Positions 28,814 to 37,903 of a stretch of 64,000 nucleotides of DNA are shown piece after piece (the first letter of the stretch is position 1; each line of letters starts with the position of its first letter). The DNA lies in contig NZ_NKHG01000112.1 of the NCBI RefSeq assembly GCF_002744245.1, forward strand, positions 1 to 64,000. The letters run 5' to 3'. The translations under genes were made by a program, and so were the position numbers. The notes under the pieces were generated by a model, which saw only the letters and a list, made by a program, of their open reading frames with translations, was not told the origin of the DNA and searched no databases. Source of the stretch: Bacillus pumilus (GTDB lineage Bacteria; Bacillota; Bacilli; Bacillales; Bacillaceae).

Positions 28814-30232
28814 TCATTTTTTTACGACCTGTTTTCGATATTCCTTCGGTGAACAGCCGACCATTTTCTTAAAAACACGGCTGACGTAATTCGGATCGGT
28901 ATATCCTGCCTGATAGGTAATTTCTTTTAAACTAAGAGAGCTGTCTTTGAGAAGCTTCTTGATTTTATCCAGCCGGCAGGTGGTCACATACTCTTTAAAC
29001 GTTAGACCTGTTTCATCTTTAAAGCGCTTTGTGAAATAAGTTGGGCTTAAGTCGACAAAGGCGGAGGTTTGCTCGAGCGTAATATTTTCGCAGAAATGCG
29101 TCTTGATGTAACGTTTCGCTCGCTCTATATCATTCACTGTCTGAGTTCTTGCTTCATACAAATCAAATAGATATTCACAGCACTGGCGGCATTCTGCTGC
29201 TGTGCTGATGGTCAAAATAGCAAGGTCTGCACGGAGTCGTGATTTTAATAGAATGAGCAGCTCTTTTACATGTGAAAGCGTCGCTCCTTCTAATTCAAAG
29301 GCATCATAATACGCTAGCGGATCCTCTCTTCTCCCTTCTTCCAGCGCCAGCATCATGTCATCTGCAAGCTCCGGCAGATTGATTAATAGATTGGACTGTA
29401 ACTCTGTATTGTAAAAACCATAACGAACAACGCCGCCATCCTTTTTTCTCTGATAATAGGAGAGCTTCGCCTCTGCTGCACTTTTTTGAAGATGAAGTGG
29501 GTTTGAGACTGGATGCCCCATTCCAACGACAGGTGAAGGCTGTTCGCTTGTCATGGCAGCTCGAATAGCTTGCAGTACATCCGCCTTTAGCTGACCTGGC
29601 CCTTGGTCACTATAAATAAAACATGTAAACAGCTCACCGCTCATCTGGATGGGCACCACTTGAAAAAGAGCAGACTGCTGTAAATCAATCAACAGCTGAT
29701 CCCCGCCTGCCCGCTGAACAGCGATGACGAGACCTGCTTCGCATTTCGGGAACAATTGTTGAAACTCCCCAGAGGTATAAGATTGACCGTTGATCACATG
29801 GGCTTCCAGCCACTTCGACTGCTGATTAACTGTCGCTGCCTGCCGCTGAGACGCCTCCTGCTGGATCTCTGCCACCACAGATCGAATGGCTGCAATGGTC
29901 TCGTCTTTGTCAGCCGGTTTGACGAGGTATTGTTTGACCCCTTCCTGCATGGCTTGCTTGGCATAATCGAACGTATCGTAGGCTGTCAGCATGATAAATT
30001 TTGTATGCCGGCAGCTTGCTTTGATCTGTTTGATGGCTGTCAATCCATCCATGCCAGGCATCTGAATATCCATGAGCACAAGATGAATTTGTTCGGATCG
30101 CGCAAACTCAACCGCCTTCTTTCCATTCTCAGCTTCCCCCACAATGTGACACTCTGGCAGCCATTCGGTCATGAATTTACGCATTGCCATTCGTTCAATT
30201 TTTTCATCATCTACAATCAGCACGTTCAGCAT
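28814..30232 (-). CDS. YesN-type response regulator, AraC output
   Basis: Two-component response regulator of 472 residues. The N-terminal receiver (about 1-120) has VDDEKIER, the phospho-acceptor Asp in LVLMDIQMPGMDG and KPADKDE. A middle region of about 230 residues shows no domain I can name. The C-terminal AraC-type DNA-binding domain (about 365-470) has two helix-turn-helix units ending in YTDPNYVSRVFKKMVGCSPKEYR. It overlaps the kinase gene by 7 bases. By position it probably activates the importer operon downstream (inference). Confidence 0.92.
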   Translation of the reverse strand: MLNVLIVDDEKIERMAMRKFMTEWLPECHIVGEAENGKKAVEFARSEQIHLVLMDIQMPGMDGLTAIKQIKASCRHTKFIMLTAYDTFDYAKQAMQEGVKQYLVKPADKDETIAAIRSVVAEIQQEASQRQAATVNQQSKWLEAHVINGQSYTSGEFQQLFPKCEAGLVIAVQRAGGDQLLIDLQQSALFQVVPIQMSGELFTCFIYSDQGPGQLKADVLQAIRAAMTSEQPSPVVGMGHPVSNPLHLQKSAAEAKLSYYQRKKDGGVVRYGFYNTELQSNLLINLPELADDMMLALEEGRREDPLAYYDAFELEGATLSHVKELLILLKSRLRADLAILTISTAAECRQCCEYLFDLYEARTQTVNDIERAKRYIKTHFCENITLEQTSAFVDLSPTYFTKRFKDETGLTFKEYVTTCRLDKIKKLLKDSSLSLKEITYQAGYTDPNYVSRVFKKMVGCSPKEYRKQVVKK

Positions 30233-31667
30233 GCCGATCCCTCCTTTATTGGAATCGCCAATTGAATGGTGGTGCCTTCATTTGGCTTTGAAACAATTTG
30301 AAGAGCATCCTGTATCCCATAAAACAAACGCAATCTCGACATCACATTTCGAAGGCCTATCCCTGTCGAGTGGCCTTTACTCAATGGGTTCGGATCATCT
30401 TCTTCCTTTGGCGATAGCAATCTCCTTTTCTCTTTTTCATTAATTCCAGCCCCATTGTCCTGAATCCGAATGATGACAAAGCCATTCTCTTGATAGATGG
30501 ATAGCTCAACAAGCCCGCCCTCCTCCTTTGGTTCTACCCCATGAATAAAAGCATTTTCGACAAGCGGCTGTAAGGTGAGACTTGGAATGTGAACAGATAG
30601 ACACGACTCATCTATCGTCGTTTTGCATGTAATACGATCGGCAAATCTCGTTTCTTGTATATGAAAATATTCTTTGACCACTTTCACCTCTTGTTCTAAT
30701 GTGACCGATGTGCTGAGAGCTGAGAGCGAATACCGCATGAGCGTGGAAACCGATTGAATCAACCTCGATGTCGCATCTGCTGATTCTAAGTAGGCCATAC
30801 GCGATACGATGTTTAATGTATTAAATAAAAAGTGTGGATTCATTTGGTTTTGCAGCGTTTTCAGCTTCATTTCCTTGATTTTTTGATCTAAGGCGGCCTT
30901 TTGTTTGATTTCTTCAATCATCATTTTCATCTCTTGCCGCATTCGTTGAAAAGCCTCATTCAACACCGATATTTCATCCCTTGTGGCAACATGCAAACTC
31001 GCTCCATCAAAATTCCCTTCTGATACTTCTTTGGCACTCCGAGACAGGTGAACGATTGGCCTTGATATCCCCCCAGCAATCATGTATGCCATCCATAATG
31101 CGATCCCAATCGATATCGTAAATAGACATAGGGTAAAGAGCGCGTATGTCTGATGTCTTTTTTGAAGGGATTGATAGAGTACTTGATACTCAGACAATTC
31201 ATCATCTAGAAGTGTCATCGTTTGCTCTTGTATATAAGAGGAGACTGTTCTCACTTCCTTAACACTTTCAGCATATTCTTTGATTTTCCCTTCTTTTACA
31301 TGTGTCATGGTCGCATCACTCTCATTCATGACGTCCGCATCATATATTGATATTTTTCAATAGAGGGAATGGCGGCATGAAGCCCTGCATCTTTGAGCAG
31401 TGCCTGATCATAGGATGTCATTTTCTGTTTTGATTCAAGATATTCTTTAGCAAACTGCCGATCCTTTTCAATAGCATAGGCATTGACCTTTTCATACATC
31501 GTTTTGGCCTCTGTCGATATATCATTAAGCAGGAGAAAAGAACGAAAGCTCTTGCTATATTCTGAGGTTAATGTTGAACTACTCCAATAGACAAAAAATG
31601 CCGCCACATTGCCAAGCAGCACAAGAATTAAAAACGCCAATAATAATTTACTTCGAATCCTTCTCAT
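30226..31667 (-). pseudogene. YesM-type sensor histidine kinase split by a frameshift
   Basis: Two overlapping frames form one kinase of about 480 residues. Frame 1 (31326-31667, 113 residues) has the first membrane helix and the start of the extracytoplasmic sensor. Frame 2 (30226-31329, 367 residues) continues the sensor, the second helix, a HAMP segment, the phospho-acceptor His in NQMNPHFLFNTLN and the ATPase motifs LVENAFIHG and DNGAGI. At the junction the text reads MMRTS-stop against MNESDATM; one extra T in ACGTC (giving ACGTTC) restores MMRTFMNESDATM, the pattern expected in this family. So a one-base deletion in a TT pair breaks the gene, in the strain or in the assembly. Frame 2 alone lacks the first helix. 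Confidence 0.85.
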
Positions 31668-32662
31668 GGCTGAACCCCCTGCGGTCTTTCTGTTTGATTG
31701 AGAGACAGGTCCTCACGCCGCATCACACTCGTACCAGTGTGCTGAAGCGGCTCTTCTTTTTCACCTTTCTGCAAACGAACGAGCGATTCAACAGCTTGAT
31801 ACCCCATTTCATAAGGGTGCTGCACGACCACCGCATCGATTTTTCCTTCATCAAGCGCCTGAATCGTATCAGGCAGAGTGTCAAATGCAAGCACATAAAA
31901 ATCAGCAGCTGATCGATATTGCGCTGTTGCTTGGATGATGCCTACACCATCTAATGCGCTTGTTCCATAAAATGCAGTGAGCTTTGCATGATCATTTAAT
32001 AGTTTATACGCGGCACCGGAAGCCCCTGACTTCGTAATGGCCGATTCTTCAATTCCTGCAATATGGATGCGTTTTTCAGCAGACACAGCATCTTGAAACC
32101 CCTGAACGCGTAGCTTTTGGTGGATGACATCAAGCCGCCCCGTGACAATTCCAACATACTGTTCGCCTTTTGTATCTGCGATGAGCGCCTGTCCAGCGAT
32201 AAACCCTGAATAATAATTATCCGTTCCTACATACACTTGACGCTTGCTCCCCTCTGCATCCGTATCGACCGTGACGATGTCGATGCCTTTTTCCCTTGCT
32301 TTTTGAAAGAGCGGTTTGTATTTCTTTGCATCAAGTCCCTGCGTCATAATGCCATCTACATGCCCAGCAATCGCCATATCAATGGTTTTAAGATGATCAT
32401 CTAAATCAGCCTGCTTTGGACCCAGATATTCGAGATACACACGATGAACTGCCGCCGCATCAGCAGCTCCCTTTTGCACCAATTGCCAATATTCGTTATC
32501 AAGCTCCTCCGGTACTAGGACAAAGTGATATTGATATGTCGACGCCTCTTCGAAAGCGCTTTCAATTTTAAATAAATCTTGACCTAATAAACATAAAAAA
32601 ATGACGGGTACCAAACAAAATATGAGAAAAGCGCCCATTCCTATTAGCTTAGATAATTTCAC
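31664..32662 (-). CDS. Membrane-anchored sugar-binding sensor protein
   Basis: Periplasmic-binding-protein fold of the ribose/xylose type (Peripla_BP_4) with an uncleaved N-terminal membrane helix (about 8-26) and no lipobox. The binding domain (about 45-320) has VDGIMTQGLD, VTVDTDAEGS, VGTDNYYSGFIAGQAL and AFDTLPDTIQALDEGKIDAVVVQ. It overlaps the kinase gene by four bases (ATGA), so it probably presents sugar to the kinase rather than to a transporter, like XylFII with LytS (family knowledge, inferred here). The start is GTG 32662, preceded by GAAGGAGGAGG; the frame is open to 32692. Confidence 0.85.
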   Translation of the reverse strand: MKLSKLIGMGAFLIFCLVPVIFLCLLGQDLFKIESAFEEASTYQYHFVLVPEELDNEYWQLVQKGAADAAAVHRVYLEYLGPKQADLDDHLKTIDMAIAGHVDGIMTQGLDAKKYKPLFQKAREKGIDIVTVDTDAEGSKRQVYVGTDNYYSGFIAGQALIADTKGEQYVGIVTGRLDVIHQKLRVQGFQDAVSAEKRIHIAGIEESAITKSGASGAAYKLLNDHAKLTAFYGTSALDGVGIIQATAQYRSAADFYVLAFDTLPDTIQALDEGKIDAVVVQHPYEMGYQAVESLVRLQKGEKEEPLQHTGTSVMRREDLSLNQTERPQGVQP

Positions 32663-32693
32663 CACATCCTCCTCCTTCCATTGTTGCCGCATA

Positions 32694-32725
32694 AAAAAAG
32701 AGCTGCTTATAAAAGCATACTCTCT
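32694..32725 (-). terminator. Terminator after the GNAT gene
   Basis: Minus strand AGAGTATGCTT-TTAT-AAGCAGCTCT then T7; the stem has a small internal mismatch. It separates the acetyltransferase from the sensor operon. Confidence 0.6.
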
Positions 32726-32731
32726 CGACCT

Positions 32732-33187
32732 CTATAATTCCTTTGTCATAAATAAACTGTTTGGATCTTCTTGATATGAACCAAAAGGCGGACAATATTG
32801 AAATCCAAAGCTTTCATATAGTCTTCTTGCTGGTTCAAAGAAAGCCATCGCGCCTGTTTCTAGGCTGACACGTGTATAGCCTCGCCGTTTTGCTTCTTGG
32901 AGAAGATGGGTCAGCATATGCTTTGCTACACCTTTTCGCATATGGAGTGCTGCCGTCCTCATCGATTTGATTTCGCCATGTTCACTTGATTGCTCCTTTA
33001 TCGCTCCGCAGCCAAGAAGCTCCTCTCCATCCCACACACTCCACACCGTGACCTCTCGTTTTTTCAAATCATCTAATGGAAGGGCATGAATGCTTTCTGG
33101 CGGAGAATGCTCCTTCATCTCTTCTAAATGAGCGGCGATCAATTGCGCTATCGGTCCATCTTTTAGTTCATCTTGTTGAATGTACAT
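32732..33187 (-). CDS. GNAT-family N-acetyltransferase
   Basis: Predicted acetyl-CoA-dependent N-acetyltransferase of 151 residues; substrate unknown. The acetyl-CoA loop is visible as MRTAALHMRKGVAKHMLTHL, followed by YTRVSLETGAMAFFEPARRLYESFGF, typical of PhnO/YsnE-like small GNATs. ATG 33187 directly follows GAAGGAGGGATTGG; the frame is open further upstream to 33265 but without a ribosome site. It stands alone between the sensor operon and the kdg genes. Confidence 0.85.
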   Translation of the reverse strand: MYIQQDELKDGPIAQLIAAHLEEMKEHSPPESIHALPLDDLKKREVTVWSVWDGEELLGCGAIKEQSSEHGEIKSMRTAALHMRKGVAKHMLTHLLQEAKRRGYTRVSLETGAMAFFEPARRLYESFGFQYCPPFGSYQEDPNSLFMTKEL

Positions 33188-33258
33188 TCCAATCCCTCCT
33201 TCATGATCATTGTACGTGAAGAGAGACATCTTCCCCGCTATGATGTCAGATAAACGAA

Positions 33259-33290
33259 CAAACAACCGGCATCAATGAGCCAGTTGTTTG
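33259..33290 (-). terminator. Hairpin after kdgA
   Basis: Arms CAAACAACCGGC and GCCAGTTGTTTG (one mismatch) with an 8-base loop; the minus strand continues with a T-rich tract. Probable end of the kdg operon. Confidence 0.55.
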
Positions 33291-33305
33291 CGTCATATAA
33301 AGTAT

Positions 33306-33905
33306 TCATGAAGAAAGAACAGCCTGTAATTCTTCTGTTGTACTGCTTTCAAGCTGGCTGCCGACACCTACGGCAATTGCCCCCGCTTCGAGCCACTTAG
33401 GAACATCGATTGGATGAATGCCGCCTGTTGGAATAAATTCAATCTCAGGAAATGGGCCTTGTAAGCTTTTCATATAAGACAAACCGAAGGAGCCGCTTGG
33501 AAAGAGCTTTAACAAGCCGTATCCGTTTGCTTTTGCCTGCATGATTTCACTTGGTGTCAGCACACCTGGCACATAGAGTGTATCGTGAAACGATATATGC
33601 TCCCCGATCATAGGGAGGTATCCTGGGCTGACAATAAATTGAGAGCCTGCATCAATGGCTGATTGTGCCTGTTCAAGCGTCGTAATCGTTCCCGCTCCTA
33701 CAATCAGGTCTTGCTCATGCCGAAAGGATGCAATGATGCGTTCAGCATTGGGGGTGGTATACGTCACTTCAATGGCACGCACACCTTTCTTCTTTAAGCG
33801 CTGAATCATTTCAATGCCTTCTGCTTCACTATCCGCTCTGACCACTGCAATCAGTTTACAGGCTGTGAGCTGCTCTTTAACGATCAAACTTGCTGACTTT
33901 CCCAT
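33306..33905 (-). CDS. kdgA: KDPG aldolase KdgA
   Basis: 2-dehydro-3-deoxy-phosphogluconate aldolase, cleaving KDPG to pyruvate and glyceraldehyde-3-phosphate. About 199 residues. Conserved features: AIEVTYTTPNAERII, GAGTITTLEQAQSAIDAGSQ, FIVSPGYLP, LLKLFPSGSFG with the Schiff-base Lys, and FIPTGGIHP. ATG 33905 is nine bases after AAGGGGG; ATG 33914 sits directly on the ribosome site. It overlaps the end of kdgK by about 29 bases. The transporter gene kdgT that follows kdgA in B. subtilis is absent. Confidence 0.92.
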   Translation of the reverse strand: MGKSASLIVKEQLTACKLIAVVRADSEAEGIEMIQRLKKKGVRAIEVTYTTPNAERIIASFRHEQDLIVGAGTITTLEQAQSAIDAGSQFIVSPGYLPMIGEHISFHDTLYVPGVLTPSEIMQAKANGYGLLKLFPSGSFGLSYMKSLQGPFPEIEFIPTGGIHPIDVPKWLEAGAIAVGVGSQLESSTTEELQAVLSS

Positions 33906-34893
33906 ATCTCCCATCCCCCTTCATATGCTCCCGTCTGTCATACCGTTTGGCTTCGTTTAAAAATGCTTGAAGCTCCTCCCGAGTGGGCAATCCGTCCTTA
34001 TCTCCTGGAGACATGACCGCAAGAGCCCCAATGGCATTACCCCTTGTAACGGATTTTTCATATGATAAGCCATCAAGTAAGCCACTAATGACACCCACTG
34101 CAAATCCATCACCAGCACCGACTGTATCAATGACATCATGAACTTGAAATCCGTTGACAACACCTTGATTTTCTGCGCTTTTAAAAAAGGCCCCTTCCGC
34201 TCCAAGCTTCATGACCACTAGCTTAACACCCTTTTGTAAATAGACATCTGCAATCTCTTCCGGCTCGTGACACCCCGTGAGCCTTTGCCCTTCTGCAAGC
34301 CCTGGAAAAAACCAATCCGCTTGGGAAGCCATTTGGTTCACCGTGTGAATCATATCTTCTTCCTCTTCCCATAGCTGAAATCTAAGGTTCGGATCAAATG
34401 AGATGGTTTTACCTTGTTCCTTCATCACTTGAAGAGCATGAAAAGAAAACGCTCTCATTTCACTAGACAGTGCAGGCGGTATGCCTGTCATATGAAGGTG
34501 TCCTGCCTGTTTGAAATAGTTGAAGGGAAAGTCGCTTGGATTCATTGTGCTCGCAGCAGAGCCTTTACGATAATACGTCACATCAGGGTCTCCATCGATC
34601 ACTTTTGATTTCAGTAATATCCCGGTTTTGGACCCATCATTTGACCGGAGCACTGCATTTGTATCGACTCCTTCTTTTTGAAGCTCTTCTAAAATAAATG
34701 TGCCGAGTGAATCTGCTCCTATTTTGCTCATCCATCCAACCTCAAAGCCTAATCTCGCCAACCCGACAGCGACGTTACTCTCTGCACCAGCAAGTGCTTT
34801 TTGAAACGTATTCACTTGATGAAGTTCTCCGATTTCTCGTGCGTAAAACATCGCCATTGATTCCCCAAATGTGACCGCATCCAATGCTTTCAC
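33877..34893 (-). CDS. kdgK: 2-keto-3-deoxygluconate kinase KdgK
   Basis: Phosphorylates KDG to KDPG, the substrate of KdgA. 338 residues of the PfkB family: TFGESMAMF at the start, the N-terminal GAESNVAVGLARLG, and the C-terminal catalytic signature DTVGAGDGFAVGVISGLLDG with its Asp base. It follows kdgR by 87 bases containing an operator-like motif, and overlaps kdgA. Confidence 0.93.
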   Translation of the reverse strand: MKALDAVTFGESMAMFYAREIGELHQVNTFQKALAGAESNVAVGLARLGFEVGWMSKIGADSLGTFILEELQKEGVDTNAVLRSNDGSKTGILLKSKVIDGDPDVTYYRKGSAASTMNPSDFPFNYFKQAGHLHMTGIPPALSSEMRAFSFHALQVMKEQGKTISFDPNLRFQLWEEEEDMIHTVNQMASQADWFFPGLAEGQRLTGCHEPEEIADVYLQKGVKLVVMKLGAEGAFFKSAENQGVVNGFQVHDVIDTVGAGDGFAVGVISGLLDGLSYEKSVTRGNAIGALAVMSPGDKDGLPTREELQAFLNEAKRYDRREHMKGDGRYGKVSKFDR

Positions 34894-34911
34894 TCATTTC
34901 TCCCCTTTCTC

Positions 34912-34927
34912 GGTACCGGTTTCAAAT
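34912..34927. promoter_or_regulatory. KdgR-type operator motif before kdgK
   Basis: GGTACCGGTTTCAAAT, one of four related CG-centred sequences in the kdg/kdu region (others at 36029, 36132 and 36190). The shared pattern GAAAnCGnTTTCAAAT suits a LacI-family regulator. Confidence 0.55.
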
Positions 34928-34980
34928 TAGTTTAAAAAAGAGAGAGCATGCACGTATGTATACTCTTCTCTGCCTTTCGC

Positions 34981-35991
34981 TTATAAAGACTTCCTGACAA
35001 TGATTTCTCCATCGAGCTGAATGGTTTGGGGTGCATTCTCATCCCCTTCAAGCCGCGTCTTGATTTTTTGCATGGCCGCTTTCCCCATTTCATGAGATGG
35101 CTGCGCAACCGTTGTAATCCCTGGCCCAATCAGCTTATACCATTCTGTATCATCAAACCCGGCAACACCTATCTCCTCTGGAATTCTAATCCCAAGCTCT
35201 ACTAGTTCATTAATTAGCTTTAACATCAGTAGTCCATTGCCTGCTAAAATCGCCTTTTTCTGATTGTCTACTTGTAAAAAGCGACGAATCTCTTCTCGCA
35301 TTTGTTCCTTTTGCTTCAAATCGATTTCCGCAATGATGGGCTTTTTATGTCGACTCATGACCGACTGCTCATATGCTTCTTTTCGTTCTTCACGAGGACT
35401 AATCCCATCTACCGGTTCAGTAAAGAAAGCGATGTGGTCGTACCCCTTTTCATACATATGATCAAGTAGACGGACCGTGATGTCACGGTTATTCGTTGTC
35501 ACTGTATCGACCTTAAGCTCAGGTAATTTACGATCAACAAGGACAATCGGTACGCCATTTTTCTTAAAATCTTGCAAAATGTCATTGTTTTGACCAGTTG
35601 TATTGATGATGAGTCCTTCAATATAATGTGCATTCAGCTTCAGGAGCATTTCTCGTTCTTTTTCTGGACGATTATCTGTGTTACACACCATGATGCTGTA
35701 TCCATATTCATCACAAATCTCTTCGACACCACGAAGTGTAGCCACAGAGAAGGGGTTCGTAATGTCCGCCACAGTAAAACCAATGACCTTGCTTTTTCTT
35801 ACTTTCAGTCCTTGAGCGAGCTGACTCGGACGATAATGAAGCTCCTCAATGGCTTTCTTAATTTTTTTTACTTTTTCAGATGAAATTTCATTTGTTCTGC
35901 CATTGATATACCTAGATACAGTCGATTTTGAGACGCCTGCATAAGCAGCAACTTCGTTAATGGTGACTTTCGTTTGCTTTTTCTCTTTCAT
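34981..35991 (-). CDS. kdgR: LacI-family regulator KdgR
   Basis: Transcriptional repressor, expected to control KDG and uronate genes. 336 residues: N-terminal helix-turn-helix INEVAAYAGVSKSTVSRYIN, the hinge with YRPSQLAQGLK, then a periplasmic-binding-like effector domain with IGFTVADITNPF, VLVDRKLP and GVAGFDDTEW. First gene of kdgR-kdgK-kdgA and divergent from kduID; operator-like motifs lie on both sides. Confidence 0.9.
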   Translation of the reverse strand: MKEKKQTKVTINEVAAYAGVSKSTVSRYINGRTNEISSEKVKKIKKAIEELHYRPSQLAQGLKVRKSKVIGFTVADITNPFSVATLRGVEEICDEYGYSIMVCNTDNRPEKEREMLLKLNAHYIEGLIINTTGQNNDILQDFKKNGVPIVLVDRKLPELKVDTVTTNNRDITVRLLDHMYEKGYDHIAFFTEPVDGISPREERKEAYEQSVMSRHKKPIIAEIDLKQKEQMREEIRRFLQVDNQKKAILAGNGLLMLKLINELVELGIRIPEEIGVAGFDDTEWYKLIGPGITTVAQPSHEMGKAAMQKIKTRLEGDENAPQTIQLDGEIIVRKSL

Positions 35992-36028
35992 TCAAAAAAC
36001 TCCCACGATCGATCTTTTACTTTGTTTC

Positions 36029-36044
36029 GAAACCGATTTCAAAT
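36029..36044. promoter_or_regulatory. KdgR-type operator motif before kdgR
   Basis: GAAACCGATTTCAAAT, 38 bases upstream of kdgR; the best symmetric copy of the four. Confidence 0.6.
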
Positions 36045-36131
36045 AAACTTAAAAAGAGCATACCATAATTTGATGAATACCAGAAGATTTTTTTGCATGC
36101 TCATGCAAAAATACATCTGATCAAGATAAAA

Positions 36132-36147
36132 GAAAGCGATTTCAAAT
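36132..36147. promoter_or_regulatory. KdgR-type operator motif upstream of the kduI promoter
   Basis: GAAAGCGATTTCAAAT, ending six bases before the kduI -35. Confidence 0.6.
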
Positions 36148-36153
36148 TAGTGG

Positions 36154-36182
36154 TTGACGCCGCTCTCTTTTTCCTCTAGAAT
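36154..36182 (+). promoter_or_regulatory. Promoter of kduID
   Basis: TTGACG (36154-36159), 17 bases, TAGAAT (36177-36182): five of six matches in each hexamer. Flanked by operator motifs at 36132 and 36190. Confidence 0.75.
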
Positions 36183-36189
36183 TTTCCTT

Positions 36190-36205
36190 GAAACCGTTAC
36201 CAAAT
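36190..36205. promoter_or_regulatory. KdgR-type operator motif at the kduI transcription start
   Basis: GAAACCGTTACCAAAT begins 7 bases after the -10, so a bound repressor would block initiation. With the preceding T it is also one mismatch from the cre consensus. Confidence 0.6.
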
Positions 36206-36250
36206 AAATCATCAATATTTTGTTTCAGATGGAAAGGGAGGCTTATCTCA

Positions 36251-37078
36251 ATGGAAAATCGTTATGCTGTACATCCTGAGCAGGTCAAACGCTTTACAAC
36301 AGAGGAACTTCGTCGTCATTTTCATATTCCTACACTATTCGTCAACGGTGAATTGAAGCTATTTTATTCGCATGAGGATCGTGTGGTGATTGGCGGGGCA
36401 ATGCCGAAAGCAGAACCGATCAAGTTGGATGCTGGAGACTTTTTACGTACGGATTATTTTCTTGAAAGACGGGAAATTGGCATCGTGAATGTCGGCGGGC
36501 AAGGAACTGTCACTATCGATGGTGAGTCTTTTGTGCTGGAGCATAAAGATTTCTTATATATTGGACTTGGACACGAAGATGTACAGTTTGCTAGTTCATC
36601 AGATCAACAGGCCAAGTTTTATCTTGTCTCAGCCACGGCTCACAGAGCGTACCCTACGCAAAAGGCAGCCATCGCTGAATTAACACCGAATCACTTAGGG
36701 GAAGCGTCATCCTCAAACGTGCGGAACCTGTATCAAGTTATTCATGCAGACGGCATCCAAAGCTGTCAGCTCATGATGGGAATCACTCAGCTTGAAACCA
36801 ATAACACATGGAACACCATGCCTGCCCATATTCATGATCGGCGTATGGAAGTGTACTTATATCTTGATATAGAAGAAGAGGCACGTGTCTTTCATTTTAT
36901 GGGGGAGCCATCTGAAACAAGACATCTCGTTGTCGCAAATGAGGAAGCGGTCATTTCGCCTGCATGGTCCATTCATTCAGGCTCAGGTACAGCGAATTAT
37001 TCATTTATTTGGGCAATGGCGGGAGAAAACTATACGTTCAAAGATATGGACTTTGTCCCAATGGATCAGCTGAGGTAA
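36251..37078 (+). CDS. kduI: 5-keto-4-deoxyuronate isomerase KduI
   Basis: Converts 5-keto-4-deoxyuronate to 2,5-diketo-3-deoxygluconate in pectin/uronate breakdown. 275 residues from ATG 36251, the same length as B. subtilis KduI, preceded by GGAAAGGGAGG; the longer frame to 36188 has no ribosome site. Cupin metal-binding sequence NTMPAHIHDRRMEVYLYLD and the C-terminal SPAWSIHSGSGTANYSFIWA are present. Followed by kduD after 4 bases. Confidence 0.94.
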   Translation: MENRYAVHPEQVKRFTTEELRRHFHIPTLFVNGELKLFYSHEDRVVIGGAMPKAEPIKLDAGDFLRTDYFLERREIGIVNVGGQGTVTIDGESFVLEHKDFLYIGLGHEDVQFASSSDQQAKFYLVSATAHRAYPTQKAAIAELTPNHLGEASSSNVRNLYQVIHADGIQSCQLMMGITQLETNNTWNTMPAHIHDRRMEVYLYLDIEEEARVFHFMGEPSETRHLVVANEEAVISPAWSIHSGSGTANYSFIWAMAGENYTFKDMDFVPMDQLR

Positions 37079-37082
37079 CGAG

Positions 37083-37856
37083 ATGACGACGACATCATAT
37101 GTAGCGTCCCTCTTTTCCCTCGAAGGCAAAACAGCCCTTGTAACAGGTCCTGGAACTGGCATTGGTCAAGGCATTGCCGTGGCACTTGCCCGTTCAGGGG
37201 CAGATATCATCGGCACATACCACCACACACCACTTGATGAAACAAAATCGCTTGTTGAACAGACTGGCAAATCATTTCATGCGTACCAAGTAGACTTTGC
37301 CGACCCTAAGTCCGCTCAGCAGGATGTCGCTGCCATTTTAAAGCAGCACACAATTGATATTTTAATCAATAATGCAGGCACTATTAAAAGAGAGCAAGCC
37401 GCTCACTATTCAGAGGAACATTGGCATACTGTCATGGATGTCAATATCAACAGCCTCTTTTTCCTCACTCAAAAGGTCGGACAGCAGATGCTGAAAAAAG
37501 GGCAAGGGAAAATCGTCAATATCGCCTCCCTTCTATCGTTTCAAGGCGGCGTCTTTGTCCCCGCTTATACGGCAAGTAAGCATGCTGTCGCTGGTCTAAC
37601 GAAAGCTTTTGCGAACGAATGGGCGAACCAACATATTCAGGTGAATGCGATCGCACCTGGTTATATTGCCACCAATAACACTCAAGCCATTCGTGACGAT
37701 GCGAATCGAAATGAAGAGATTCTCAAACGAATCCCTGCTGGGCGCTGGGGACGGCCTGAGGATCTAGCGGGGGCAGCCGTTTTCCTTAGCTCACCGGCTT
37801 CCGATTATATGAACGGCCACATTTTAGCTGTGGATGGCGGCTGGCTTGCGAGATAA
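37083..37856 (+). CDS. kduD: 2-deoxy-D-gluconate 3-dehydrogenase KduD
   Basis: Short-chain dehydrogenase reducing 2,5-diketo-3-deoxygluconate to KDG, which then goes to KdgK. 257 residues: NAD(H) motif TGPGTGIGQGIA, NNAG, catalytic Ser in NIASLLSF, YTASK (Tyr and Lys) and the C-terminal AVFLSSPASDYMNGHILAVD. Co-transcribed with kduI. Confidence 0.94.
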   Translation: MTTTSYVASLFSLEGKTALVTGPGTGIGQGIAVALARSGADIIGTYHHTPLDETKSLVEQTGKSFHAYQVDFADPKSAQQDVAAILKQHTIDILINNAGTIKREQAAHYSEEHWHTVMDVNINSLFFLTQKVGQQMLKKGQGKIVNIASLLSFQGGVFVPAYTASKHAVAGLTKAFANEWANQHIQVNAIAPGYIATNNTQAIRDDANRNEEILKRIPAGRWGRPEDLAGAAVFLSSPASDYMNGHILAVDGGWLAR

Positions 37857-37865
37857 ACATATGGA

Positions 37866-37899
37866 GAGAATTCCTATTTTTAGGGATTCTTTTTTTTCT
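37866..37899 (+). terminator. Terminator after kduD
   Basis: AGAATTCCT / AGGGATTCT arms (one mismatch) with a short loop, followed by T8. Confidence 0.75.
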
Positions 37900-37903
37900 A
37901 TTT

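Noticed and set aside
31326-31667. Separate 113-residue membrane protein
   Set aside because: It holds only the first helix and half a sensor domain, and the family pattern continues in the next frame, so it is treated as part of a broken kinase.
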